NCBI GenBank assembly: GCA_020629255.1
Contig: JAHDDR010000018.1
Coordinates: forward strand, 1-37,245
From: Saprospiraceae bacterium
GTDB taxonomy: Bacteria > Bacteroidota > Bacteroidia > Chitinophagales > Saprospiraceae
Reading direction: 5' to 3'
Length of the DNA stretch: 37,245 nucleotides
Of this stretch, positions 23,416 to 32,609 are shown one piece after another; position 1 is the first letter of the stretch, and each line of letters begins with the position of its first letter. Both the position numbers and the translations under genes were made by a program. The notes beneath the pieces were generated by a model that saw only the letters and a list, made by a program, of their open reading frames with translations, was not told where the DNA came from and did no database searches.

Positions 23416-24384
23416 ATGAAAGTAGTCCAAAGAGCCAGTAATATTATTTTCTATCCGTTAGTAGCACTATTGTTGCTCACTACTGCCTTGATTATTATCC
23501 AACCTGAAGGAAGCCAATTCCGCATATTTACCAATAACGCTGTAGAATTTTTATTAGGCATCCTAGGCTTCAGCCTTCTTTGCATGCTTCTCCGTTGGCA
23601 CAAACTGATGTTTACCGCTTTCGGGTGTGTGGGTGTCTTATGCTTTTTTCTGAAATCCAGCTCTAACCCCGAGCCCATTTATGCCGCCCCTAGCCAAGCT
23701 ATAGATTTTGAAGTTTTCCAATTGAACATTCAAAACCACGATTGGAACAGTTACGAAGAATTATCCGACCTGCTTATCCGTTCTTCTGCTGATGTCATTT
23801 CCATACAAGAAGTTACACCGGATTGGGATTTTGCCTTAATGGAACTCTTACAGGACTCCTTCCCTTACTCCATCTCCATTCCTACAATTAGTTTCAATGG
23901 TCTAGCCGTTTATTCCAAACATCCCATCCTAGAAACCGATACCTTTTACCACAAGGATACTCCCAACATATCCGGCTTGGTGAAAGTAAGTCGAGACAAC
24001 AACCATAGAACCATGAGGTTTGTATCCACTTACACCAGTCCTACCTTTAATAGTGACAAATCCTATTCTATATTGAAGGAACATTTTAGTTTGATTATTG
24101 ATGAAATGAAAGAACGCAAAGAAGCTTTAACCGCTTTTGGCTCCTTCAATACGGTTGCTTGGTCATCCGAAATGAAGTTTTTCACCAATATGCTAGGGCT
24201 ACAAAACAGCAAGCGTTCTCTAAATCCTTTTTCATTGGGCTCTTACGAACACATTTTCCATTCCAAACATTTGGAATGCAGTGATTTTGATGTCATCTAT
24301 TCCGAAAATGGAGACGAAATAGGAATCAAGGCCACTTTGCAATTTAAGAATACAATCATGGTAGAGGATGCGAAAGAGATTTAA
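23416..24384 (+). CDS. Membrane-anchored EEP-fold protein with degenerate active site
   Basis: 322 residues. Three membrane helices (about 12-28, 43-59 and 64-80) precede an endonuclease/exonuclease/phosphatase domain. Conserved parts are 'FQLNIQN' (N104), 'SADVISIQEV' (E132, a metal ligand) and 'FNGLAVYSKHP'. The usual histidine in the 'xxTHxxP' strand is lost ('STYTSPTF'), GDFN reads GSFN (222-225), and the final SDH is replaced by 'GDEIG' (299-303). With three key positions changed, it is probably a catalytically inactive relative or a protein with altered chemistry. The domain is predicted to lie in the periplasm. It overlaps dgkA by 17 bases, hinting at a joint role in lipid or envelope metabolism. 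Confidence 0.82.
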   Translation: MKVVQRASNIIFYPLVALLLLTTALIIIQPEGSQFRIFTNNAVEFLLGILGFSLLCMLLRWHKLMFTAFGCVGVLCFFLKSSSNPEPIYAAPSQAIDFEVFQLNIQNHDWNSYEELSDLLIRSSADVISIQEVTPDWDFALMELLQDSFPYSISIPTISFNGLAVYSKHPILETDTFYHKDTPNISGLVKVSRDNNHRTMRFVSTYTSPTFNSDKSYSILKEHFSLIIDEMKERKEALTAFGSFNTVAWSSEMKFFTNMLGLQNSKRSLNPFSLGSYEHIFHSKHLECSDFDVIYSENGDEIGIKATLQFKNTIMVEDAKEI

Positions 24385-24739
24385 AAGTTTCTTATTTGCA
24401 TTTAAGGGTATTGCCGATTTATTCAAGAACACACCCAATGCACAAATCCATCTCATGTTTGCCATCGCTGTTGTGGTTTGTGGTTTCATTTTCGATATTT
24501 CCAAAACAGAATGGATGTTCTGTATTCTTAGCATATCCTTGGTTTTAATGGCGGAGGGTTTCAATACTGCCCTCGAATATCTAACGGATTTGGTATCGCC
24601 CGACTATCACGAACTAGCCGGAAAAACCAAAGATGTAGCAGCTGGTGCTGTATTCATTATGGCAATTGGTGCAGCCATCATCGGTTTTTTGATCTTTGCT
24701 CCAAAAGGTTGGAATATGTTGCTAGAATTTATCCAATAA
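24368..24739 (+). CDS. dgkA: Diacylglycerol/undecaprenol kinase DgkA
   Basis: 123 residues with three membrane helices. This small integral membrane kinase phosphorylates diacylglycerol or undecaprenol. Conserved residues are in 'AEGFNTALEYLTDLVSP' (E63, N66, E70) and 'ELAGKTKDVAAGAVF' (K88, D89), as in the Gram-positive-like DgkA/undecaprenol-kinase branch common in Bacteroidota. The N-terminal 'KRFKSFLFAFKGI' is the usual amphipathic surface helix. Which lipid is used cannot be told from sequence. The start overlaps the end of the EEP-fold gene, so translation is likely coupled. Confidence 0.92.
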   Translation: MRKRFKSFLFAFKGIADLFKNTPNAQIHLMFAIAVVVCGFIFDISKTEWMFCILSISLVLMAEGFNTALEYLTDLVSPDYHELAGKTKDVAAGAVFIMAIGAAIIGFLIFAPKGWNMLLEFIQ

Positions 24740-24801
24740 TGAATTTCCTCTTTTATTCAAAAAAATATTATCTTTAAAATCACATCACCATTCAAAATTA
24801 C

Positions 24802-25275
24802 ATGGAAAGAATTCAAGTTACAGTGGACGATGTCGTTCCCGGCGATTCGGATGATGCATTCGATATCATGCTCCGCTTTGATAAATACCATGAATGGTGG
24901 CCTAAAACCCTCCCTATTATTTGCGAAGATTACAAAGATGTTTTTGTCGGCAACAAATTATTAATCCGCCCTTATCCTTTTGTGGATGTCGGATGGAAAA
25001 TCCATTCTTATGACCCCGGCAGGGAAATCATTATACATTATTATAAAGGAATGCATACCGGCATGGGAGTTTGGATTTTTTCAGAAACCGATGACGATCA
25101 AGCCGTTATTTCTTTCGAAATAGACATACTCCCTAAGAACCGTCTTTACAATTGGGCGTATAAATTATTTAATGTTGAACAAACCCACATCCGCCATGTG
25201 AAGATGGTGATTTCTGCCCTTGCATCACGAATAAAAAATTTACCGCCAAAAGAACCTTCTTCCGATGTTGCTTAA
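24802..25275 (+). CDS. SRPBCC (START-like) protein
   Basis: 157 residues with no signal peptide. The pattern 'VPGDSDDAFDIMLRFDKYHEWWPKT' (helix after strand 1), 'VGNKLLIRPYPFVDVGWKIHSYDPGREIIIHYYKG' (central strands) and the C-terminal helix 'EQTHIRHVKMVISALASRIKNL' matches the polyketide-cyclase/START-like helix-grip fold. These proteins bind small hydrophobic ligands; the ligand here is unknown. A TATCTTTA box at 24769 could serve as promoter. The gene overlaps recO by 11 bases, so the two are probably co-expressed. Confidence 0.78.
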   Translation: MERIQVTVDDVVPGDSDDAFDIMLRFDKYHEWWPKTLPIICEDYKDVFVGNKLLIRPYPFVDVGWKIHSYDPGREIIIHYYKGMHTGMGVWIFSETDDDQAVISFEIDILPKNRLYNWAYKLFNVEQTHIRHVKMVISALASRIKNLPPKEPSSDVA

Positions 25276-25984
25276 AACCCGTGGAATTGTTGTCAGAAGC
25301 ACCAAATATGGTGAAACGAGCCTTATTTTAGATATCTACACCCTAGACAGGGGAAGGCAATCTTATATCATCAATAGTGTAAGAACGCCTAAAGCTCGGG
25401 TAAAACAAAGTATCGTAAATTTGGCATCTTTCGTGGATTTGGTGGTTTATCAAAGGGATCAAAAAAATGTAAATAGGATTAAAGAGGTGAAACCCGCCCA
25501 AATCTATACGTCCATTCCTTTCGATGTCATTAAGGGAACTGTTGCCTTATTTATGGTCGAATTGATAGAAAAAACAATCAAAGAATCCGAAAGCAACCCC
25601 GCTCTTTTTGAATTCGTCGAGCATAGTTTTGTTGCTTTGGATCAAGTAGAAAAAGCCAGCTTGTTCCCCTTGGTTTTCCCGATTCTCCTCATGCCTTACT
25701 TAGGTTTTTCTCCTGGTAATGATTGGTCAGAGAATACACCATATTTTGATATTAGAGAAAGTTTGTTTGTCAAGAATAAACCTCTCTTATTGTTCATGGA
25801 TGAAGAGAAAAGCCGAATTTTCGCCTCATTGCTCCAAACAGATTTGAGAACCATGGATCATTTTTCCGTTCCTAAAAACCAAAGAAACGAACTGCTCAAC
25901 CATGTACTTGAATATTATCAATGCCATGTCGAGAACTTCAAATCTTTAAATTCTCATGTAGTTCTAAGAGAAGTATTAGGATAG
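25265..25984 (+). CDS. recO: DNA repair protein RecO
   Basis: 239 residues. RecO anneals complementary strands and, with RecR, loads RecA onto SSB-coated DNA. The N-terminal OB fold is clear: 'MLLKTRGIVVRSTKYGETSLILDIYTLDRGRQSYIINSVRTPKARVKQSI'. The helical remainder ('VALFMVELIEKTIKESESNPALFEFVEHSFVALD') is typical for Bacteroidota. No four-cysteine zinc motif is present, unlike some RecO proteins. It starts inside the SRPBCC gene, which is unusual company for a recombination gene. Its stop is 10 bases from the convergent lysyl-oxidase gene. Confidence 0.93.
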   Translation: MLLKTRGIVVRSTKYGETSLILDIYTLDRGRQSYIINSVRTPKARVKQSIVNLASFVDLVVYQRDQKNVNRIKEVKPAQIYTSIPFDVIKGTVALFMVELIEKTIKESESNPALFEFVEHSFVALDQVEKASLFPLVFPILLMPYLGFSPGNDWSENTPYFDIRESLFVKNKPLLLFMDEEKSRIFASLLQTDLRTMDHFSVPKNQRNELLNHVLEYYQCHVENFKSLNSHVVLREVLG

Positions 25985-25994
25985 GACGACCACC

Positions 25995-28712
25995 CTACTC
26001 CACTACAAATCGCCCAATGCTTACTTGTTCCCCATCCGATAATCGATAAATATACATTCCTGCACCAAAGGTTGACACCGGCAAAATGATTTCATTGTCA
26101 TCCACATCATTCTGGGTATAAATTTCCTTTCCGGAAACGTCCAGAATTTCTAATGTCATAGATTGGTTCTTGACACTTGCAAAACTCAAGATGGCTCTAT
26201 TTGTTGACGGATTAGGAACCACCTTTGCTCCGAATGGATTCAAGGAAAGGTCCAAAACAGCAGTCGCCTGGGGAACATCCAAACAGGCTTCATCAATTTC
26301 TTTCATCATTTCCTCGTGATCATCATTCACAAAATCCGTGATATTCGCAATACAGATTTGCTCATCAGTTGTTGCACTATAATATACCCGAAGGAAGGGC
26401 ACATAATCTGCATTTTTATCAATATAACTCTCATCATATGACACCCCTATTATTTCATTATTATCATGAAGGATATTCGGATAATAATTCGGAATATGAT
26501 TTGTAATATGACTGATAACCAAACCACTCATATCAAATTCGAAAGAAAGTATTTTACCCGAAGTATTTTTAATTTGGACTTCCACATATCCTTCTTCATC
26601 ATTGATTTCTGAAAGCGTAAGGACTGCCTTGTCGTTAGGGTTGACAATTGAATGGGGGTATTCGCAAGGGGTATGTTGATGATCCGGCGGCAATGATCCC
26701 GTTCCATGTAGTACACAATCATACAATAAGGTCGCATCCATAACGGTAACTTCTCCATCGGCATTCAAATCATTACAGGGTGTGGGTGTTATCGTATCCA
26801 GAAGGCTTTCCAACATATATAAGGTCAGGTCGGAAACGGTTCTAGCCGTATCGGCATTTATGTCTCCTTGCAAAGCAACTCCTGCACAAATGCCCTCACA
26901 ATCGGGTTGGGCATCTCCATACAACACCCCGAGGCAATCTTCATAAGGAGCACATTCTTCCAAAAAGGTAAATGTGGGTTCATTCGATACAGGATCTCTA
27001 CTAATATTGAGGCAAACCTGAGACCAATTGTTTTCATAATCCATTTCTATCCGCCCCAATACATCCGGGCTCTGATCCCAATTCACGCGAACCACAAACA
27101 TGTAATCTCCATCCTCCACGTCAGTGATATCTATCCATTGGCACTCAAGCCCTGAATCATAAATATCACCACATTGTTTCGAAATCCCTTGATCGCCACA
27201 TCCATATTTGGCATCCCCCCCATCGCTACATTCCAAATCCATAACACAGAATCCATTTTTGAATCCGATGGGTAATTCTGTACCATCATCCATATCATAT
27301 AAAACGTATTCTGCATAACCTTCATAATGCCAGTGGTTGTGGCAAGGGTCCCACTCCCATTGGTCATTGGCTTGGGGAGCACCTATATAATAATCGGCAT
27401 TACCTATATTTTTGATGTGGGTGGTAAATCGGATAATATCCCGTTGACCATATCCACTTACACAACCCTCCTCTATAAGACAAGCATCGTTATTGGTGAG
27501 TGTCGTGACATACATGCTTGATACCAAAACATCATCAACAATGATCAAATCCGGACCATCCGGACAATTCGGATCGCCAGGATAAATACAAGAGCCATCA
27601 TCTGAGGTAGCAAGGGGAGAAAAATTGCATGCCATTTCGTCCGTGCATCCTGAAACAGGCCCACCGTATGTCAATGTCCAATTCATTTGTTCATTTGAAC
27701 ATGCCGCATTATCATATTTTATTCTGACATAATAGGTTTGTCCAGCTCCGAATGGAACATTCAAATAAGCGAAATCTGTACTTCCACAACCATCATCCGA
27801 ATAATATATGGTTCCAGCGTTGGTGTCATCCCAATCTAATCCTGAGCAATAATCATATACCCAAATGGTAGAACCACCACAAGTGTTTCCATTACAAGTA
27901 TTAAACTCATACATGCCGGTTTGGGTTGGCATGAAAATATACCATACATTTCCTGCATCAGATGCTTGATTGCCTTCTGCCAAGGGAAAACCATCGCTAC
28001 AAGTCGAACCAGGAGCACAATTGAAATTCGTCGATTCCGAATAACCATAATTTCCGCCGCCTGAAGCCACTTCTTGCCCCGCAACGAGAACCGTATAATT
28101 CGCATTGCCTAACATCCCATCTCCATAACTATCATAAATAGTAAATGTCATACAACCATCTAAAATGATACAATCTGAATACACAAAATCTTGGCCCGAA
28201 CCACTACTTTGATGTATGATTTGTCCATTTGCATCTTTTAAATCCCAAGTAATTTCTCCTGGGTATTCATCTGGATTAATCATCACTTCAAAAGAAATGG
28301 TATTGGGATTGGTACAATCTATTGTCGGGGGATTTCCCGGATTATCGGCACAATTTATTGCTGTCGATTCTTCGTGGCCATAATTTCCACCACCATTGGC
28401 AACTAGTTCTGTTCCCATATAAACCATATAATTTGCCTCACCCAACAAGCCATCACCGAAAGTATCATAAATAGTAAAGACCAGGCATTGTCCATCTGGA
28501 ACACATCCTGTGTAATTAAAATCCGAACCTAGAGCACTTTCATAAATAACATTACCTAGGCTGTCTTGAATATCCCAAGAAATCTCATTCGGAAAACCAT
28601 CGGGTACAATCTGAACCTGAACTTCGATTTCGCCAGTATTGCACTGGGACATCAATGATTCTGAGAATGCAAATAAGAGGAAAAGGGTCAAAAGTTGGTT
28701 AAGGTATTTCAT
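25995..28712 (-). CDS. T9SS-secreted lysyl-oxidase-domain protein
   Basis: 905 residues. Signal peptide (1-22). Two tandem ~100-residue repeats (about 24-121 and 133-232) share 'TIYDxxGDGxLGxANY' and 'GGGNYGxxEST'. A carbohydrate- or PPC-like domain (238-350) and the module 'GCTDEMACNFSPLATSDDGSC' (355-375) follow. Residues 387-575 are a lysyl-oxidase domain: copper ligands H458, H460 and H462 in 'DPCHNHWHYEGY', the quinone-forming pair K485 ('GFKNGFC') and Y518 ('CGDIYDSGLECQWIDITDV'). A dockerin-like pair of calcium loops lies at 613-672 and a T9SS type A sorting domain at 823-905 ('VVPNPSTNRAILSF', 'GAGMYIYRL'). The lysyl-oxidase family makes reactive aldehydes on lysine side chains; the substrate here is unknown, perhaps matrix or cell-surface protein. 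Confidence 0.9.
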   Translation of the reverse strand: MKYLNQLLTLFLLFAFSESLMSQCNTGEIEVQVQIVPDGFPNEISWDIQDSLGNVIYESALGSDFNYTGCVPDGQCLVFTIYDTFGDGLLGEANYMVYMGTELVANGGGNYGHEESTAINCADNPGNPPTIDCTNPNTISFEVMINPDEYPGEITWDLKDANGQIIHQSSGSGQDFVYSDCIILDGCMTFTIYDSYGDGMLGNANYTVLVAGQEVASGGGNYGYSESTNFNCAPGSTCSDGFPLAEGNQASDAGNVWYIFMPTQTGMYEFNTCNGNTCGGSTIWVYDYCSGLDWDDTNAGTIYYSDDGCGSTDFAYLNVPFGAGQTYYVRIKYDNAACSNEQMNWTLTYGGPVSGCTDEMACNFSPLATSDDGSCIYPGDPNCPDGPDLIIVDDVLVSSMYVTTLTNNDACLIEEGCVSGYGQRDIIRFTTHIKNIGNADYYIGAPQANDQWEWDPCHNHWHYEGYAEYVLYDMDDGTELPIGFKNGFCVMDLECSDGGDAKYGCGDQGISKQCGDIYDSGLECQWIDITDVEDGDYMFVVRVNWDQSPDVLGRIEMDYENNWSQVCLNISRDPVSNEPTFTFLEECAPYEDCLGVLYGDAQPDCEGICAGVALQGDINADTARTVSDLTLYMLESLLDTITPTPCNDLNADGEVTVMDATLLYDCVLHGTGSLPPDHQHTPCEYPHSIVNPNDKAVLTLSEINDEEGYVEVQIKNTSGKILSFEFDMSGLVISHITNHIPNYYPNILHDNNEIIGVSYDESYIDKNADYVPFLRVYYSATTDEQICIANITDFVNDDHEEMMKEIDEACLDVPQATAVLDLSLNPFGAKVVPNPSTNRAILSFASVKNQSMTLEILDVSGKEIYTQNDVDDNEIILPVSTFGAGMYIYRLSDGEQVSIGRFVVE

Positions 28713-28991
28713 TATGGAATGATTTTTTGTATTGAATCCCTCCTAAGATAGTATTTAAAGTCTAATCCTAAGTCAGTTATATTGAATATTGTAAAGTTTT
28801 AGGCATTAAATCCTATAAATATTTTATCTAATGTGTAAAATCTTATCCATTTCCTAACAAATAGCTTTATTTCACAATAGCAATAAATAAAAATTTGACC
28901 GATATTTGTCTCTTGATTCTACACTCCCTTTCCTTTGGGAATCAGAAACGGCTAATACTTTAAATATAAGGAAATAATTAAACCATAAATA
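28713..28991. other. Divergent intergenic region
   Basis: Contains the promoter regions of the lysyl-oxidase gene and sucA. No strong TAnnTTTG box or hairpin was found. GATATTTG (about 28901-28908) is one mismatch away from the -7 consensus for sucA. No gene is visible. Confidence 0.4.
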
Positions 28992-31754
28992 ATGAGCGAC
29001 TACTCTCATGTTTTCAATGCGCATCCTTCTTTTATTGAAGCGATGTATCAGCAATACCTAGACGACCCACAATCCATAGAACAAGGATGGAGATTATTTT
29101 TTGAAGGATTTGATTTTGCTTCTCTTTCTGCCAATGGCAATGGTGCTTCTGCCAATGGCGTTTCTTCCGGAACAGAAAAAATTGATAAAAGAGAATTTAG
29201 AGTTCTTTCTCTAATCAAAGCCTATAGGAACCGAGGGCACTTGGAATCCAAAACCAACCCTATCCGAGAAAGAAAAGATCGAAAAGCATTATTGGCACTA
29301 AAAGATTTCAATCTTTCGGAAGCAGATTATGATGCCAAATTCATGATCGGCAAAGAAATAGGCATGGAGAATGCCACTTTGAGAGAAATCGAAGCTCGAT
29401 TAAAACAAATTTATACGACCTCTATTGGTTATGAATACCACAGTATTCAAGATAGGGAAAAGAGACGATGGCTCAGAGAAAAAATCGAACGTCGTTCCTA
29501 TCATGATAAAGGGCTTTCTATTGAGAAGAAGAGAAGAATTCTAGAAAAATTGAATGGAGCCGTTGTCTTTGAAGAATTCCTTGGGAAAAAATATGTCGGT
29601 CAAAAACGTTTTTCGCTTGAAGGGGGCGAAACGACCATTCCTGCATTGGATTCCATCATCAATAAAGCTGGAGAATTAGGTGTTGAAGAGGTGGTAATTG
29701 GAATGGCACACAGAGGGCGTCTGAATGTCCTTGCCAATATTATGGGAAAAACCTATGAGCATATATTTTCCGAATTTGAAGGAACAGCCAAGAACGAGCA
29801 AAGTTTCGGAGATGGTGATGTAAAATATCACTTGGGATATTCATCGCAAGTCAAGACTACATCCGGAAATATGATTGATTTAAAATTGGCTCCCAACCCT
29901 TCCCACTTGGAATCTGTCGATCCTGTAGTACAAGGATTTTCTAGGGCAAAAGCCGATATTAATTTCAAGAGTGACTATGATAAAATCCTTCCCATCCTCA
30001 TTCATGGAGACGCTGCTGTTGCCGGGCAAGGCGTGGTATACGAAACAGCACAAATGAGCCAACTAGAAGGATACCACACCGGCGGAACGGTTCACTTTGT
30101 CATCAACAACCAAATTGGTTTTACCACCGATTTTGATGATGCCCGTTCATCTACTTACTGTACCGCTGCTGCGGGGATTGTCCAAGCTCCGGTATTCCAT
30201 GTAAATGGGGATGATGCCGAAGCTGTCATTTTCGCAGCTGAAATTGCAATGGAATATCGTCAGAAATTCAATTCTGATGTTTTCATTGATATGGTTTGTT
30301 ATCGGAAGCATGGACATAACGAAGCCGATGATCCCGCGTTCACCCAACCGGAAATGTATACATTCATCAAGAGCCATAAAAATCCACGAGAAATTTATGT
30401 AGACTATTTAGATCAAAAAGGTGAGGTTGAAAAGACTTTGTCTGAAAAAATGAAAAAGGAATTCAATGACTTGCTGCAAGCTCGTTTGGATATGGCGAAA
30501 GAAAAGGAGCTTCCCTATAAATATCAAGAAGTTGAGAAGGCATGGCAAGAATTGACAATTGGCATACAAGACCCAAAGGATTTCTTTCCTTCTCCTGCCA
30601 CAGGTATCAAGAAAAAAACAATCGACTCCATTATTCATCACTTGATGACCATTCCTGAAGGATTTACTCCCAATCGAAAAATTGGCCGCCTTCTTAAAGG
30701 AAAGCAAAAATTATTGGACGAAGGTGTTTTGGATTGGGCGATGGGCGAATTATTGGCTTATGGTTCTATCCTATTAGAAGGGAAAGATGTTCGGATGAGT
30801 GGGCAGGATGTAAAAAGAGGTACGTTCTCCCATAGGCACGCTGTGCTGAATGATGTGGTGACTTACGAAGAGTACAACCGCCTAAGCGGCATGAATAAAA
30901 AACAGGGCACATTCAGGATTTTCAATTCTTTGCTTTCTGAATTTGCTGTTCTAGGTTTTGAATATGGCTACTCTTTGGCATCGCCTCATTCTTTGGTGAT
31001 TTGGGAAGCCCAATTTGGTGATTTCTACAATGGTGCCCAGACAATAGTAGATCAATATATCTCTGCCGCCGAATCGAAATGGGGCAGGATGAGTGGCTTG
31101 GTCATGTTACTTCCTCATGGTTATGAAGGGCAAGGTCCGGAACATTCCAGTGCTCGGATGGAACGCTTTTTACAAATGTGTGCAGAATTCAACATGACAG
31201 TAGCCAACCCTTCCACTCCTGCAAATTTGTTCCACATTTTGAGAAGGCAGTTGGCTCGTCCTTATAGAAAGCCTTTGGTCATCATGTCTCCTAAGAAATT
31301 GCTTCGTTTACCTAAATGTGTTTCTCCTTTGAGTGCATTTACCGAAGCGGAAACTTTCCAGGAAGTTTATGATGACCCAGAAGTGACTACCAAAGCGAAG
31401 GCAAAGAAAATCAAACGTGTATTATTCTGCACAGGTAAAGTTTATTATGATTTACTAGAGAAAAAAGAAGCTGACAAACGCAAGGATGTTGCCATTGTTC
31501 GGATAGAACAATTATATCCTTTCCCCAAGGAGGAAATGGATCAATTAGTGAATGAGAAATATAAAGGAACAGAAATGTTCTGGGTGCAAGAAGAACCTTC
31601 CAATATGGGAGCTTGGCAATATATTCTTGCCTTCTACAGGAATTTCAAAATTGATTTGATTTCTAGAAAATCATCTGCTTCGCCCGCTACCGGTTATAAA
31701 GGTCAACATGATCAAGAACAACAAAGTATTGTTGCTCGAGCTTTTGGCAAATAA
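28992..31754 (+). CDS. sucA: 2-oxoglutarate dehydrogenase E1 component
   Basis: 920 residues, close to the family norm. The thiamine-diphosphate enzyme decarboxylates 2-oxoglutarate and passes the succinyl group to lipoyl-E2 in the citric acid cycle. Visible: the N-terminal 'YQQYLDDPQSIEQGWRLFFEGF' region, 'VVIGMAHRGRLNVLANIMGK', 'KYHLGYSS', 'APNPSHLESVDPVVQGFSRAK', 'LIHGDAAVAGQGVVYET' (diphosphate/magnesium site), 'VINNQIGFTTDF', 'YRKHGHNEADDP' and the C-terminal 'LPHGYEGQGPEHSSARMERFLQ'. The E2 gene sucB, usually next, is not here; the downstream gene is convergent trmB, 28 bases away, so sucB must be elsewhere or upstream of this window. Confidence 0.98.
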   Translation: MSDYSHVFNAHPSFIEAMYQQYLDDPQSIEQGWRLFFEGFDFASLSANGNGASANGVSSGTEKIDKREFRVLSLIKAYRNRGHLESKTNPIRERKDRKALLALKDFNLSEADYDAKFMIGKEIGMENATLREIEARLKQIYTTSIGYEYHSIQDREKRRWLREKIERRSYHDKGLSIEKKRRILEKLNGAVVFEEFLGKKYVGQKRFSLEGGETTIPALDSIINKAGELGVEEVVIGMAHRGRLNVLANIMGKTYEHIFSEFEGTAKNEQSFGDGDVKYHLGYSSQVKTTSGNMIDLKLAPNPSHLESVDPVVQGFSRAKADINFKSDYDKILPILIHGDAAVAGQGVVYETAQMSQLEGYHTGGTVHFVINNQIGFTTDFDDARSSTYCTAAAGIVQAPVFHVNGDDAEAVIFAAEIAMEYRQKFNSDVFIDMVCYRKHGHNEADDPAFTQPEMYTFIKSHKNPREIYVDYLDQKGEVEKTLSEKMKKEFNDLLQARLDMAKEKELPYKYQEVEKAWQELTIGIQDPKDFFPSPATGIKKKTIDSIIHHLMTIPEGFTPNRKIGRLLKGKQKLLDEGVLDWAMGELLAYGSILLEGKDVRMSGQDVKRGTFSHRHAVLNDVVTYEEYNRLSGMNKKQGTFRIFNSLLSEFAVLGFEYGYSLASPHSLVIWEAQFGDFYNGAQTIVDQYISAAESKWGRMSGLVMLLPHGYEGQGPEHSSARMERFLQMCAEFNMTVANPSTPANLFHILRRQLARPYRKPLVIMSPKKLLRLPKCVSPLSAFTEAETFQEVYDDPEVTTKAKAKKIKRVLFCTGKVYYDLLEKKEADKRKDVAIVRIEQLYPFPKEEMDQLVNEKYKGTEMFWVQEEPSNMGAWQYILAFYRNFKIDLISRKSSASPATGYKGQHDQEQQSIVARAFGK

Positions 31755-31782
31755 ATCAGAAAATTCATTCGCCTGGTTTCCA

Positions 31783-32472
31783 TTAATGGAGACGCATGCG
31801 GATGAATTTTATTTTCAATCCGTTTTCTAAGTGCATTTTTTCATAGTAGGTCTTCACTTCCAATTCTGGCATGATGAGGGCTTGGGAATAAATATCATTT
31901 TCGTGATAAAACAGTTCGCAATTGTCGTCTTGGGCAATGGTTTCCAATGTAAATTCGTACAAAGGAGAGCTATCTGTCTTTAATTGGACAACACCCCCTT
32001 TCTTTAAAATTTTTCGATATTGATTTAGAAAAAATGAACTCGTCAACCTTCGATTTTCCTTACTATCCCTTAGAAAAGGATCAGGGAATGTAATCCAAAT
32101 TTCATCTATTTCTCCTTGTTCAAAAAATTCATGAATCTGCTCTATCCGACAGCGGAGAAAAGCAGCATTCGCTAAATTTTCATTTTTGGATTGAGTCGCT
32201 CCCTTCCAGATTCTCGCCCCTTTCACATCTACCCCTATGAAATTCCTTTCCGGGTACATTCTGGCCAAATTCACGGTGTATTCTCCTCCTCCGCAAGCCA
32301 GCTCCAACGTAATGGGGTGATTATTTTTAAAGTGAAGTTGGTTCCAATTCCCCTTCAAAGCAAATTCTTCCATTCCTATTCCATGCAAGACGGGGTTGTG
32401 CCAATCGAAACATTGGTACACATGCGGATAGGTTAATAATTCGCTGAATTTCCTTAGTTTGTTCTTACTCAC
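31783..32472 (-). CDS. trmB: tRNA (guanine-N7-)-methyltransferase
   Basis: 229 residues. It methylates G46 of tRNAs using SAM. The Rossmann motif is 'LELACGGGEYTVNLARMYPERNFIGVDVKGARIWKGA' and the family signature 'IDEIWITFPDPFLRDSKENRRLTS' (IxFPDPxxK-like) follows. There is a GVVQLKTD loop and a C-terminal 'TYYEKMHLENGLKIKFIRMRL'. The length fits. It is read from a TATTTTTG box 17 bases before the start. It is separated from the upstream DUF937 gene by a terminator. Confidence 0.94.
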   Translation of the reverse strand: MSKNKLRKFSELLTYPHVYQCFDWHNPVLHGIGMEEFALKGNWNQLHFKNNHPITLELACGGGEYTVNLARMYPERNFIGVDVKGARIWKGATQSKNENLANAAFLRCRIEQIHEFFEQGEIDEIWITFPDPFLRDSKENRRLTSSFFLNQYRKILKKGGVVQLKTDSSPLYEFTLETIAQDDNCELFYHENDIYSQALIMPELEVKTYYEKMHLENGLKIKFIRMRLH

Positions 32473-32488
32473 AATTTCAAATTTGGTG

Positions 32489-32496
32489 CAAAAATA
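32489..32496 (-). promoter_or_regulatory. Likely -7 box of trmB
   Basis: The minus strand reads TATTTTTG, a full TAnnTTTG match and the same octamer as at the YceI-like gene. It lies 17 bases before the ATG. No matching -33 element was found. Confidence 0.4.
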
Positions 32497-32544
32497 CGAA
32501 AGCGATCATTTATCTGAACAAGTATTTCAAATACAGATATAAAA

Positions 32545-32576
32545 AACGAGTCCCTTTACTTCGAAAGAGACTCGTT
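32545..32576 (-). terminator. Intrinsic terminator of the DUF937 gene
   Basis: AACGAGTC and GACTCGTT form the outer stem, with CTTT/AAAG extending it across single mismatches. On the minus strand the stem runs into a T-rich tail (TTTTTT). It lies between the DUF937 gene and trmB. Confidence 0.75.
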
Positions 32577-32609
32577 CTATAAATTATGATTTAGCTTATG
32601 GTGAGTTCC

